Shown: positions 24,887 to 34,009, numbered from the stretch's first letter. The stretch: 64,000 nt of DNA from an uncultured Roseburia sp. (GCA_944380515.1 CALWHT010000021.1:1-64000); one strand, 5' to 3'. A program made the numbers and translations. The notes: generated from the sequence alone by a model not told the origin.

Positions 24887-26494
24887 ATGGTATTACAATT
24901 TTTAGGGGCTGCTCACGAGGTAACGGGGAGCTGCCATTATCTCTCTTTCGGGGAAAAGCATATTCTGGTGGACTGCGGAATGGAACAGGGACCGGATATT
25001 TACGTGAACCAGGAGATACCGGTCAACGCGTCCATGATTGACTATATTTTTATTACTCACGCGCACATCGACCATTCCGGATTGCTTCCGCTGTTGTACA
25101 GCCATGGCTTTCGGGGACAGATTTTCTGTACGCTGGCGACGAATGAGCTCTGCAATATCATGCTCAAGGACAGCGCGCATATTCAGATGTCTGAGGCGGA
25201 GTGGCGCAACCGCAAGGCGAGAAGGGCAGGAAAGCCGGAGGTGGAACCGCTCTACGATATGAATGACGCGGTGAGTGTACTCGGGTGTTTCGTACCCTGT
25301 GATTATCGAAAGACGATTGAGATTTGTGAGGGGTTGCGGGTAAGATTTGTGGACGCGGGGCATCTGCTTGGTTCCTCGAGCATTGAGATGTGGGTGCAGG
25401 AGGACGGGAACGAGGTAAAGCTTTTGTTTTCCGGGGATATCGGTTCCGGAAATCGTCCGCTGATCAAAGACCCGGAATATGTCAGCGAGGCGGATTATGT
25501 GATCATGGAATCTACCTACGGGGACAGAGTCCACGCTGCGCCCCCTGATTTTGCGCCGGCGCTGGCCGGGGTCATTCGGGATACCTTTATCCGGGGAGGC
25601 AATCTTGTGATTCCCGCATTTTCGGTGGGACGTACGCAGGAAATGCTTTATTTTATCCGAAGAATCAAGACCGAACGGCTTCTGCCGGAATTTGAGGGTT
25701 TTGAGGTTTATATAGACAGCCCGCTTGCGGTGGAGGCGACGAGCATTTTCCACAAGAACGTGGCGGACTGCTTTGACGAGGAGGCCCTTGAGCTGGTGCA
25801 CCAGGGGATGAATCCCATCGGCTTTCCGGGGCTTAAGATGGCAATTACCAGCGACGAGTCCAAGATGATTAATTTTGACGATAAGCCCAAGGTGATTATC
25901 TCGGCCTCCGGCATGTGCGAGGCGGGACGTATCCGCCATCATCTGAAGCATAACCTGTGGAGAAAGGATTCCACGGTGCTTTTCGTCGGATTCCAGGTGC
26001 CGGGAACACTCGGGCATTCCCTGATCAACGGGGCAAAGCAGGTAAAACTGTTCGGGGAGACCATCGAGGTGCAGGCGAAAATCGAGAACCTTCCGGGCAT
26101 CAGCGGACATGCGGATCGGGAACAGCTCACCCGCTGGGCGGGGGCTCTTCGGGAGAAGCCGAAAAAAGTCTTTGTCGTACACGGAGAGGACACGGTGACG
26201 GAGCAGTTTGCGGCGCACTTAAAGGATGCGCTGGGTTATGAGGCCTACGCCCCGTTTTCCGGGGACGCCTTTGACCTCGTGACAGGACAGCAGGTGAAGC
26301 AGGGCTCCAGAGAAGCCGCGGCAAAGAAACGGGAAAGGGCGCAGGGACGTGTATCGAACAACGTATTTGCAAGGCTTTTGGCGGCCGGACAGAGGCTGCT
26401 TTCGGTTATCAATAAGTGCGAGGGCATGCCGAACAAGGAGCTCGGAAAGTTTGCGGACCAGATTAACGCGATGTGCGATAAGTGGGAGCGGTAG
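24887..26494 (+). CDS. Metallo-beta-lactamase / beta-CASP RNase-like protein
   Basis: A 535-aa cytoplasmic protein. The N-terminal metallo-beta-lactamase fold has the metal motif THAHIDHSG (about residue 56), the downstream DAGHLLGSSSIE and FSGDIG motifs. The beta-CASP insert shows PAFSVGRTQEML, and the C-terminal motif C region shows SGHADREQL. This matches the CPSF73/YsaD-type RNA-processing family. The target RNA is unknown. ATG 24887 follows AGGGGGGA by 6 bases. It has its own promoter between sigE and the inverted sigG. Confidence 0.85.
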   Translation: MVLQFLGAAHEVTGSCHYLSFGEKHILVDCGMEQGPDIYVNQEIPVNASMIDYIFITHAHIDHSGLLPLLYSHGFRGQIFCTLATNELCNIMLKDSAHIQMSEAEWRNRKARRAGKPEVEPLYDMNDAVSVLGCFVPCDYRKTIEICEGLRVRFVDAGHLLGSSSIEMWVQEDGNEVKLLFSGDIGSGNRPLIKDPEYVSEADYVIMESTYGDRVHAAPPDFAPALAGVIRDTFIRGGNLVIPAFSVGRTQEMLYFIRRIKTERLLPEFEGFEVYIDSPLAVEATSIFHKNVADCFDEEALELVHQGMNPIGFPGLKMAITSDESKMINFDDKPKVIISASGMCEAGRIRHHLKHNLWRKDSTVLFVGFQVPGTLGHSLINGAKQVKLFGETIEVQAKIENLPGISGHADREQLTRWAGALREKPKKVFVVHGEDTVTEQFAAHLKDALGYEAYAPFSGDAFDLVTGQQVKQGSREAAAKKRERAQGRVSNNVFARLLAAGQRLLSVINKCEGMPNKELGKFADQINAMCDKWER

Positions 26495-26497
26495 CCG

Positions 26498-27277
26498 CTA
26501 CGGCGACAGGTAATGACGGATGGATTTTAAGGCTGATTTTTCCAGCCGGCTTACCTGCGCCTGTGAGATGTGGATTTCTTCGGCGACCTCCATCTGCGTT
26601 TTGCCCTCGAAGAAGCGAAGCTTAAGAATGTAATTTTCGCGTTCGTTCAGGTGATCTAAAGCGTCGTTTAGGGAGAGCTGTTCAATCCAGTTTTCCTCCC
26701 GGTTCTTTTTGTCGCTGATTTGGTCCATGACATAGAGCGTGTCTCCGCCGTCGGTATAGACCGGGTCGTAGAGGCTTAAGGGGCTTTGGATCGCATCCAG
26801 CGCAAAGACAATGTCCTCCTTGGGGATACCGGCCTCCCTGGCGATTTCGTCCAGGGTAGGCTCCCTTGTGGCAGTGCGGGAGAGGATTTCTCTGGCGTGG
26901 ATTGCCTTATAAGCGGTATCGCGCAGGGAACGGCTGACGCGGATGGAATTGTTGTCGCGCAGATAGCGGCGGATTTCTCCGATGATCATCGGAACGGCAT
27001 AGGTTGAGAATTTCACGCCCATCGTGGGGTCAAAATTATCGATGGACTTAATCAGCCCGATGCAGCCGATTTGGAACAGGTCGTCCACGTTTTCGTGGTT
27101 GCCGGAAAAACGCTTGATGACACTTAACACGAGGCGCAGGTTTCCTTTAATATAGGTTTCACGGGCCTCGGTGTCTCCCTGCTTGATGCGGGCGAAGAGG
27201 GCGTCCTTTTCTTCTTCTTTGAGGATGGGAAGCTTGGCGGTATTGACACCGCAGATTTCTACTTTATACGAAGCCAT
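26498..27277 (-). CDS. sigG: RNA polymerase sporulation sigma factor sigma-G
   Basis: A 259-aa sigma factor for late gene expression in the forespore. It starts MASYKVEICGVNTAKLP, as sigma-G proteins do, and has region 2 (DDLFQIGCIGLIKSIDNFDP), region 3 and the region 4 helix-turn-helix EVAEEIHISQAQVSRLEK. GGAGGAA lies upstream of the ATG. Its gene is convergent with the beta-CASP gene, 3 bases apart, and opposite to spoIIGA-sigE; in Bacillus and many Clostridia sigG follows sigE on the same strand. Confidence 0.94.
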   Translation of the reverse strand: MASYKVEICGVNTAKLPILKEEEKDALFARIKQGDTEARETYIKGNLRLVLSVIKRFSGNHENVDDLFQIGCIGLIKSIDNFDPTMGVKFSTYAVPMIIGEIRRYLRDNNSIRVSRSLRDTAYKAIHAREILSRTATREPTLDEIAREAGIPKEDIVFALDAIQSPLSLYDPVYTDGGDTLYVMDQISDKKNREENWIEQLSLNDALDHLNERENYILKLRFFEGKTQMEVAEEIHISQAQVSRLEKSALKSIRHYLSP

Positions 27278-27310
27278 AATGAGTTCCTCCGGAGTTTTGT
27301 TTTCTCTTAA

Positions 27311-27340
27311 GAGGATGCTTCAAAGTGGCGTGTTTTATGC
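27311..27340 (-). promoter_or_regulatory. Candidate sigma-F/sigma-G promoter of sigG
   Basis: On the minus strand GCATA (27340-27336), exactly 18 bases, then CATCCTC (27317-27311). This fits the forespore consensus GHATR-N18-CATWHTA well at the -35 and partly at the -10. It lies 34 bases before the sigG start codon. Confidence 0.5.
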
Positions 27341-27415
27341 AGAAAGAAACTTTTTTTCCTTAGCAGTTTGTGGTAAAATAAAGAGAAAAACAGATGCGGA
27401 TATGGGGCGGCAGAG

Positions 27416-27754
27416 ATGAAAGATTCGATTGATGAAAGAAACGAGAGAGAGCGTATCGGAAAAAGCATTATCAAATATTGGAACGTCAATTATGTTCCCT
27501 GTGAATTTCCCGGGGCAGTGAAAACGGGAGAGGACACGGAGGATGCGACGGATGCGTCTTGTGATACCGTTTCGGACGCGCAGGAGGATCGTGAGCTTTA
27601 TAATGAGACGACCGGGGCGTATTCCGGCAAATACGGAAGGGCGGAACTGGATGGCGTGACAAAGGGGCAGATTGACAAGATCCTCCACGAGAAGGCCGAG
27701 AAGCTGCGCAGCCTGATCCGGGAAAGTGAACGAAAGCAGGGAGACGGCATATAA
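27416..27754 (+). CDS. Hypothetical protein upstream of dapF
   Basis: A 112-aa soluble, acidic protein with no signal peptide or membrane helix. It has a YWNVNYVPCEFPG segment near residue 22, a variable acidic middle and a C-terminal helix (VTKGQIDKILHEKAEKLRSL). I recognise no family. It is divergent from sigG and ends 31 bases before dapF, so it is probably co-transcribed with dapF. A GGGGCGG sequence precedes the ATG. Confidence 0.6.
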   Translation: MKDSIDERNERERIGKSIIKYWNVNYVPCEFPGAVKTGEDTEDATDASCDTVSDAQEDRELYNETTGAYSGKYGRAELDGVTKGQIDKILHEKAEKLRSLIRESERKQGDGI

Positions 27755-27785
27755 TAGGATAAGGAAAGAAAATGAAGGGCTGTGT

Positions 27786-28631
27786 ATGGCGGAAATTGTT
27801 CTGCGTAAATATCATGGGCTTGGAAACGATTATCTTATTTATGATCCCCAGAGAAACAATGTGACGCTCGGGGAACGGCAGATTACGCAGCTGTGCAGGC
27901 GCAACATCGGCATCGGTGCGGACGGGATATTGTACGGGCCGTTTTTTGAGGAGGGAAAGATAAAGGTGCGGATTTTTAATCCGGACGGAAGCGAGGCAGA
28001 GAAAAGCGGAAACGGAATCCGGATTTTTTCGAGGTACTTAAAGGATGCGGGCTATGTGAAGGACAGCAGCTACCGTCTGACCACGAAGGCGGGGGAGACG
28101 GAGGTTGCCTTTCTGGACGAGGCCGGCAGCGAGATGCGCGTCGATATGGGATACCCAAAGTTTGAGGCGAAGGAAATCCCGGCAGTCGGCTTTGAAGGTG
28201 AGATTGTAAATGAAGCTGTTTTCTTCTGCGATAATTTTTACAATGCGACCTGCGTGTCGATCGGAAATCCGAACTGTGTGATCATGCTGGAAGAGGTCAA
28301 CCGAAAGAAGGCATTGCAGTTAGGTCCCTATGTCGAAAATGCCAGATATTTTCCGAACAGGATTAACATGCAGCTTTGCAGGATTGTCGATGACTCCAAT
28401 ATCCAGATAGAAATTTACGAGCGGGGAGCGGGCTATACCTACGCTTCGGGAACCGGTGCATGTGCGGCTGCCGCGGCTGCCTACAGGCTTAATCTCATCG
28501 GCAGCAAAGTCACCGTACATATGCACGGCGGTGAGCTTTTTGTAGAGTTTGCAAAGGACGGAAGGATTTACATGACGGGGCCGGTTGTCTATGTAGGGAA
28601 AATTACGCTGGAGGAACAGTTTTTTTCCTGA
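27786..28631 (+). CDS. dapF: Diaminopimelate epimerase-like protein (first catalytic Cys replaced by Ser)
   Basis: A 281-aa protein of the DapF fold, which interconverts LL- and meso-diaminopimelate for lysine and peptidoglycan. The start FxKYHGLGNDY, NPDGSEAEKSGNGIR and the C-terminal GTGACAAA motifs are present. The second catalytic cysteine (C226) is there, but the first, normally in CGNG, is Ser74. Such SGNG variants exist among annotated DapF proteins, but the reaction should be slower or different. ATG 27786 is chosen from the family start; a longer frame begins at 27726. A terminator follows. Confidence 0.82.
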   Translation: MAEIVLRKYHGLGNDYLIYDPQRNNVTLGERQITQLCRRNIGIGADGILYGPFFEEGKIKVRIFNPDGSEAEKSGNGIRIFSRYLKDAGYVKDSSYRLTTKAGETEVAFLDEAGSEMRVDMGYPKFEAKEIPAVGFEGEIVNEAVFFCDNFYNATCVSIGNPNCVIMLEEVNRKKALQLGPYVENARYFPNRINMQLCRIVDDSNIQIEIYERGAGYTYASGTGACAAAAAAYRLNLIGSKVTVHMHGGELFVEFAKDGRIYMTGPVVYVGKITLEEQFFS

Positions 28632-28642
28632 TAAAATTAGCT

Positions 28643-28691
28643 AAAAAAAAGAAAGAACTACAAAAGAGTTAAAGTGGTTCTTTCTTTTTTT
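28643..28691 (+). terminator. Terminator after dapF
   Basis: A long stem of AAAAGAAAGAACTAC with GTGGTTCTTTCTTTT ends in a T run. It isolates the polysaccharide operon from dapF. Tandem weak -10-like sequences (TATGAT 28699, TATAGT 28704) follow, but no convincing -35 is seen. Confidence 0.75.
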
Positions 28692-28749
28692 ACGTTAATA
28701 TGATATAGTTATAAAGTGATTGTTTAAGGAATGTATCTATGGAGGAGAA

Positions 28750-29010
28750 ATGAAAAAAAAGAATCGTTATCAGCTCCGTCGTGCGGCAGGCGTGTACTGG
28801 CTGCTTGATATGGAGCAGGACGGATTATCCTGCGAAAGACCGATCATGCTCAATGAATGCGGTGCTTTCCTGTGGCAGAGATTCCGGGACGGAAAAACCA
28901 AAGAAGCCGCAGTGCAGGAGCTCTGCGCGGAGTATGAAATCCCGCCGGAGAGAGCGAAGGCTGATGTGGAACGATTTATCGGGCAGTTAAAGGAACAGGG
29001 AATCTTATGA
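28750..29010 (+). CDS. PqqD-family small protein
   Basis: An 86-aa protein matching the PqqD fold: an N-terminal hydrophobic strand pair, the LNECGAFLWQRF segment (usually LN-x-xGxxIW) and a C-terminal helix ending VERFIGQLKEQGIL. PqqD proteins bind leader peptides for modifying enzymes, yet here the gene heads a polysaccharide operon and overlaps the next gene by 4 bases (ATGA). GGAGG precedes the ATG at 28750. Its partner could be the PqqD-HPr-kinase locus at 48-53 kb, or it may have been recruited for another protein interaction. Confidence 0.7.
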   Translation: MKKKNRYQLRRAAGVYWLLDMEQDGLSCERPIMLNECGAFLWQRFRDGKTKEAAVQELCAEYEIPPERAKADVERFIGQLKEQGIL

Positions 29011-31181
29011 ATATTTTATTGATTGGCGGAACTGGAAGCTTTACGGGGCTTTTGGTAGACAAGCTGGATAAGGAAGGGCACCGGATATTTCTGCTGACGC
29101 AGGAGCCGAAAAAGGGCCGGGGGCCAAAAAAGATATTTGAAACCTATTATTTTTCCTACCGTGATGCGTGTGTCAGGGAGGTGTTTGAGAGCATCCGCCC
29201 TGACATAGTCCTTTTTCTGGGTGCATACGACCTGGTTTTTTCCTGGGACGGGCCAGGCAATACGGCGGCCGATTATATTGCCGGACTGACAAATGTGCTG
29301 ATGGCCTTTGCGGCGGGAGGGACAGGGAGATTTCTCTATCTGTCCTCCGAGCTTGTATTTCAAAAGAAACGCTCCGGAGAGGTCGGCGAGGAGGAGCCCT
29401 GCGCGGCTGATACCGCAAAGGGACAGGCCGTGGCAATCGGAGAGGGAATCTGCGAAAGCTATCGGAGAATGGGAAGTGATACCGTCGTGCTGCGTCTGGA
29501 GCATCTGTACGGGACGCCGCATACGGCGGCGGAGGCGGATGCCGTCTGTGCCGTGATGTGTGTGGAGGCGCTTGAGACGGGAGAGATCACCGCAGCGGAC
29601 GGAAAATACCGGCTTTTGCATATGTCGGACGCGGTGGAGTTTATCTATCAGGTTATGTGCGCCGGACAGCATGAGTACGGCATTTATCATATTTCCTCCG
29701 GTGAGGCGGTGTCGGGCAGACGGATAGCGGAGCTGATTGCAGAAGGGCTTGGCGATGACATTCCGATTGCAGAGGCTTCTGACGGACGGGGACATGAGGT
29801 GATGCTTTCAGGGAACCGGTTCCGGGAGGAGTTCGGGATCCGTATCATACATAAGCCGGAGAAGGAGATCCCGGCGATGGCGGAATACATAAAGCGCCAT
29901 AAAAAAGATTTTATCCGCATCTCAGGGGGAAAACGGAGTCCCATCGAACGGCTGCGAGAGGAGAGCAGGGGACTGTTTTCCTCCGTCATTCCGTTTTTGG
30001 AAAATCTGGTTTGCTTTATCCCGTTTTTTATGCTCAATAACCGCGCCGTCGGGAGCGAGTATTTCCAGAATATCGATTTCTATCTGCTGTATGTGCTGCT
30101 GTTCGCGATTGTTTACGGTCAGCAGCAGGCGGCCTTTTCTGCTCTGCTGGCTGTTTTTGGCTATTGCTTCCGTCAGATGTACCACCGCAGCGGGTTTGAG
30201 GTTATGCTTGACTATAACACCTATGTCTGGATTGCCCAGATTTTTATTTTGGGCCTGGTGGTTGGCTACATGAAGGACCGGCTTAAGAGCATGCAGGAGG
30301 AGGAAAAGCACGAGGTGTCCTATCTATCCAAGCAGATAGAGGATATTTCTGAAATCAATCTGAGCAATGTGCGCGTCAAGGAGATTTTGTCCGACCAGCT
30401 TGTGAATCAAAATGACAGCTTCGGAAAGCTTTATGAGATAACCTCAAGCCTTGATAAATATGAGCCGGGAGAAGTGCTGTTTTATGCAGCGGAGGTGCTT
30501 TCCAGGCTGATGGGGAGCCGCGATGCCGCGATTTATACGGTGGCGAACCGCTCCTATGCGAGGCTTTTTTCCGCCACCTCGAAGAAGGCGCGCAGCATGG
30601 GGAACTCCATCCATTACGTGGAGATGGAGGAGCTTTATGCGAGCCTGAAGGAAAAGAAGGTTTTCATTAATAAAAGTATGGATGAGCGGTATCCGCTGAT
30701 GGCCAATGCCATTTATTCCGAGGATGAGATGCAGCTTATTTTGATGGTGTGGGGGATTCCCTGGGAGCGTATGACGCTTGGACAGGCGAACATGCTTACG
30801 GTAATCGGATATCTGATCCAGAACGCGGTGCTGCGCGCCAATCGTTATATATCCGCGCTCGAGCAGCAGCGCTACATTGAGGGAACGAATATTCTCGGGG
30901 AAGCTTCCTTCCGCTCTCTGGTAAAGGCGTATCTGAATGCGCGCAGCAGGGAACTGACCGAATGTGCGCTGATTCGGATTGATGCCGGGGATATGCCGCG
31001 TGAGGAAGCGGGCAGGAAGCTTGCGGCTATGCTGCGCCAGAGTGATTTTATCGGGGAGTTAAAAGACGGACAGCTTTATGCGCTGCTGGCGAACACAAAC
31101 AGCAGGGATGCCGTTCTTGTGGAAAAGAGGTTTTCGGAGGCGGGCTTTGCCTGCCTGATTCAGGAGGACATAGCGGTATGA
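29007..31181 (+). CDS. Degenerate SDR epimerase fused to PelD-like c-di-GMP receptor
   Basis: A 724-aa fusion. Residues 1-310 are an extended SDR (NAD-dependent epimerase-type) domain with the loop GGTGSFTG, but the catalytic Tyr-x-x-x-Lys is not found where expected (the PCAADTAKGQAVAIGE region). About 325-425 holds four membrane helices, 430-465 a coiled region, 470-600 a GAF-like domain and 620-724 a GGDEF-like domain. There the I-site RQSD (677-680) is intact while GGDEF is replaced by KDGQL. This is the PelD arrangement: c-di-GMP is bound and not made. It should activate polymer synthesis with the downstream PelE/F/G-like proteins. Confidence 0.78.
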   Translation: MNILLIGGTGSFTGLLVDKLDKEGHRIFLLTQEPKKGRGPKKIFETYYFSYRDACVREVFESIRPDIVLFLGAYDLVFSWDGPGNTAADYIAGLTNVLMAFAAGGTGRFLYLSSELVFQKKRSGEVGEEEPCAADTAKGQAVAIGEGICESYRRMGSDTVVLRLEHLYGTPHTAAEADAVCAVMCVEALETGEITAADGKYRLLHMSDAVEFIYQVMCAGQHEYGIYHISSGEAVSGRRIAELIAEGLGDDIPIAEASDGRGHEVMLSGNRFREEFGIRIIHKPEKEIPAMAEYIKRHKKDFIRISGGKRSPIERLREESRGLFSSVIPFLENLVCFIPFFMLNNRAVGSEYFQNIDFYLLYVLLFAIVYGQQQAAFSALLAVFGYCFRQMYHRSGFEVMLDYNTYVWIAQIFILGLVVGYMKDRLKSMQEEEKHEVSYLSKQIEDISEINLSNVRVKEILSDQLVNQNDSFGKLYEITSSLDKYEPGEVLFYAAEVLSRLMGSRDAAIYTVANRSYARLFSATSKKARSMGNSIHYVEMEELYASLKEKKVFINKSMDERYPLMANAIYSEDEMQLILMVWGIPWERMTLGQANMLTVIGYLIQNAVLRANRYISALEQQRYIEGTNILGEASFRSLVKAYLNARSRELTECALIRIDAGDMPREEAGRKLAAMLRQSDFIGELKDGQLYALLANTNSRDAVLVEKRFSEAGFACLIQEDIAV

Positions 31182-32089
31182 GTGGAACGGAGCGCATCTT
31201 TCTGGGGATTTTTGTAATCAACGCCATAACAGCCGTCTGTTATTACGTATGGAACGCGTGGTTTCCGGGGAGACACAGGGAAAGGCGCATGGAATATCTG
31301 TTCAAGGCTGTGGTCATGCTGCTCTGCCCGGTGGTGGGCCCTGCGTTTTTCCTCTGCGGACAGCTTTTTTACTGTCTGTTTTTCCGTCAGGATGTAGATT
31401 TGGAGGACGTGATTTTCAGCAAGGAGCGCGTCAGGACGCATCTGCGGGCGGACGAGGAGCGGGAAGGGAATCTGGCGCCGATTGAGGAGGCGCTTGCCAT
31501 CAGCGATAAGGACAGCCTGCGCACGCTCGTGATGAATGTCGTGCGGGGGGATGTGAAAAATTCCCTGGCCTCCATTGCGCTTGCCTTAAACAGCGAGGAC
31601 ACGGAGACAGCCCATTATGCGGCGGCGGTGCTCGGCGATGCGCTGAACGAATTTCGGAAAAAGGCGCAGGAGCTTTTGATTGCGATGCGGCGTGGGGAGG
31701 AAAACGCCGCGGAATATGCACAGCTTTTGATTGAATATATGAACGGTGTGCTGGTGCAGGGAGTGCTTCACGAGCAGGAGCAGCGAACTTACGTGGATTG
31801 GATGGAGGAGGCCTGCACCCTGCTGTATGAAAAAGGCAGCGTAAAGGCGCGCTATATCGAATGGCTGTGCGGTCTGCTGCTCGGGGAAAAGGAATTTGAG
31901 CGGATGAGGCGCTGGTGCCAGAGGAGCCGTGAGCTTTATCCCGATGAGCTTTCGACTTATACCTGCTTTTTGAAGCTCTATTTTACGACGGGAAGAAGAC
32001 AGGAATTTTTTGAGGAATTGAACCGTTTAAAAAGTTCGGAGGTTGTGATAGACAGGGAAACCCTGGAGCTTATCCGAACCTTCCGTTAA
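31178..32089 (+). CDS. PelE-like membrane protein with helical repeats
   Basis: A 303-aa protein with two N-terminal membrane helices (about 7-25 and 43-68) followed by a cytoplasmic, TPR/HEAT-like helical region. It overlaps the PelD-like gene by 4 bases and lies where PelE occurs in pel operons. PelE is a membrane protein with helical repeats that binds PelD. Sequence identity cannot be judged here, so the call rests on order, size and topology. Confidence 0.6.
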   Translation: MSGTERIFLGIFVINAITAVCYYVWNAWFPGRHRERRMEYLFKAVVMLLCPVVGPAFFLCGQLFYCLFFRQDVDLEDVIFSKERVRTHLRADEEREGNLAPIEEALAISDKDSLRTLVMNVVRGDVKNSLASIALALNSEDTETAHYAAAVLGDALNEFRKKAQELLIAMRRGEENAAEYAQLLIEYMNGVLVQGVLHEQEQRTYVDWMEEACTLLYEKGSVKARYIEWLCGLLLGEKEFERMRRWCQRSRELYPDELSTYTCFLKLYFTTGRRQEFFEELNRLKSSEVVIDRETLELIRTFR

Positions 32090-32113
32090 ATGCGGACGCA
32101 GGAAAGGAGAGGT

Positions 32114-33988
32114 ATGGTATCTCGCCGGAATTATATCGCGATTGTCACCATGTTTCTGATACTCTTTTTTATGTTTCAGTTTACGGGTGTGATGAAGGAG
32201 CGGTTAAATGAATACGGAATCAATGAATATGAGGAGCTGACAAAGACCGGCCTGGGTGAAAAGGATGCCTGGGGAGGTTCTGCAGCAGGACAAGGCGGTA
32301 TATCGGATGGCAGGCCGTATGTGGTTTATGCGGGAGATTTGTCCGAAGCTCCCGGAAGCGTTGTTCGGTGGTGGTGTATCTACACAAAGCGGGAACTGGC
32401 GGTCTGTGAGACAATCGCAGAGTGCAAAATAGCAGAGGAGGCACCGCCCGAGGTGCTTGTGGCAGACGGCAGCCTGGTGCGCGGGGAGGAGGACGTGCGC
32501 CTGCTCACGGGGCTTGCCGGGCAGGGAATCAGCATCATTTTTGCGTCCCTGCCTGATGTCTCGATTATTTCAGAATATGAGGAGCTCAGGGAGCTTTTGG
32601 GCATCCGTTATGTCATAGAGGAGGAAACAGAGCTTTCGGGCATGCATTTATATGAGGGCTTCCTGCTGGGAGGAGAGGCAATTTATGAGGCGGATACCGA
32701 CGATGAGAAGGAGCGGCAGGATTTGGAGCAAACGCTTCCGTGGTATGTCACCGGAGCGGGGACCAAGACGTATCTTTCCGGCATGCTCTCCGGGGAGGAA
32801 TTGGAGGAATCGGTGCCGCAGGATATCTGGCAACAGTACGGGATGATGGACGGGCAGTCCGCCGAAAACGCTCTGCTTCCCGCGGTCATTTGGCGGAACA
32901 GCTTTTCCGGTGCAAAAATTTTCTGCGTCAACGGTTCCTGGCTTTCGGATATGTCGGGCATCGGAATTTTAAGCGCCATGATGTCGGAGATTTCGTCCTA
33001 TGAGCTTTATCCGGTTGTCAATGCCCAGAATCTTGTTATCGCCGGTTATCCGTCCTTTGCGGAGGAAAATGATAAGGAATTGCAGGAGCGTTACAGTCAG
33101 GGAATCCGGGGCATCTGCCGTGAGATTGTAGGGCCCTCGCTCTCGTCTCTTATTTCACGGATAGACCGAAAGGCGACCTTTATGCTCACACCGCAGTATG
33201 ATTATGAAGATGAAATCAAGCCGCAGGGCGGCGATGTATCTTATTATCTGAGACTTATGAAGGAGGAACGCGCGGAGGCGGGGCTTTACGGGGCAGCGGC
33301 ATCGGACACGGCTCCGGCAAAAAAGCTTGCCGCCGACGAGGATTTCTGGGAAGAGAATGCGCCGGACTATGCATTTTTATCTTTGTACCTGTCCGAAGAA
33401 GGACAGATTGCGGACACGCTTGCAGACGGGCAGAACGGGGAGATTCGAACAGTGGCGCTCGGAGAGAATGACGGCGGTACGCCGCCCGTCTCCTACGCGG
33501 GAGATGACGTGACGGTGCAGCGCTCCACCAGCACCGGAGTGCGCCACACGTTTTACGATGATTTTAAGGTCAGGGCATTCGAAACGGCGCTCGGTTATTC
33601 CAATGTGACGCTCGATTTAAAAAGTGTGGCCTACCCGGAATCGGAGGAGGATTCCTGGGAAAAAATGGGCAAAAAAATTTCTTCGAACCTTTCCACCTAC
33701 TGGAGTGCTTTTGCGGCCTTTGACGCGACAACGCTCTCGGAGAGCGATGCAAGAATCCGCAGATTTTTGGCGCTTGATTTTTCTGATGAGCGAACGGAAA
33801 ATGAGATTTCTCTTTCTGTTTCCAACTTCGAGGAGGAGGCGTGGTTTCTTCTGCGCTTAAGCGGGGAGGAAGTCAAAAGCGTGGACGGGGGAGACTGGGT
33901 GAAAATTGAGGATGGAGCGTACCTGATTCTGGCGGAGAGAGACGGGATTGTGATTCGTTTAAAGCAGCAGGACGGGCTGCACTATTAA
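32114..33988 (+). CDS. Membrane-anchored extracytoplasmic protein of the Pel-like cluster (possibly DUF2194-like)
   Basis: A 624-aa protein with one N-terminal helix (YIAIVTMFLILFFMFQF) and a large outside region. Residues about 85-190 look like a Rossmann-type domain (VVYAGDL through EVLVADG). The rest is not recognised. Its place between pelE-like and pelF suggests a structural or modifying part of the synthase. ATG 32114 follows AAAGGAGAGG and is preferred over ATG 32090. A DUF2194 assignment is possible but unverified. The fixed Ser, Asp or His residues of a hydrolase are not evident to me. Confidence 0.55.
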   Translation: MVSRRNYIAIVTMFLILFFMFQFTGVMKERLNEYGINEYEELTKTGLGEKDAWGGSAAGQGGISDGRPYVVYAGDLSEAPGSVVRWWCIYTKRELAVCETIAECKIAEEAPPEVLVADGSLVRGEEDVRLLTGLAGQGISIIFASLPDVSIISEYEELRELLGIRYVIEEETELSGMHLYEGFLLGGEAIYEADTDDEKERQDLEQTLPWYVTGAGTKTYLSGMLSGEELEESVPQDIWQQYGMMDGQSAENALLPAVIWRNSFSGAKIFCVNGSWLSDMSGIGILSAMMSEISSYELYPVVNAQNLVIAGYPSFAEENDKELQERYSQGIRGICREIVGPSLSSLISRIDRKATFMLTPQYDYEDEIKPQGGDVSYYLRLMKEERAEAGLYGAAASDTAPAKKLAADEDFWEENAPDYAFLSLYLSEEGQIADTLADGQNGEIRTVALGENDGGTPPVSYAGDDVTVQRSTSTGVRHTFYDDFKVRAFETALGYSNVTLDLKSVAYPESEEDSWEKMGKKISSNLSTYWSAFAAFDATTLSESDARIRRFLALDFSDERTENEISLSVSNFEEEAWFLLRLSGEEVKSVDGGDWVKIEDGAYLILAERDGIVIRLKQQDGLHY

Positions 33989-34009
33989 GGAAGGACGGAA
34001 GCTGGGACA

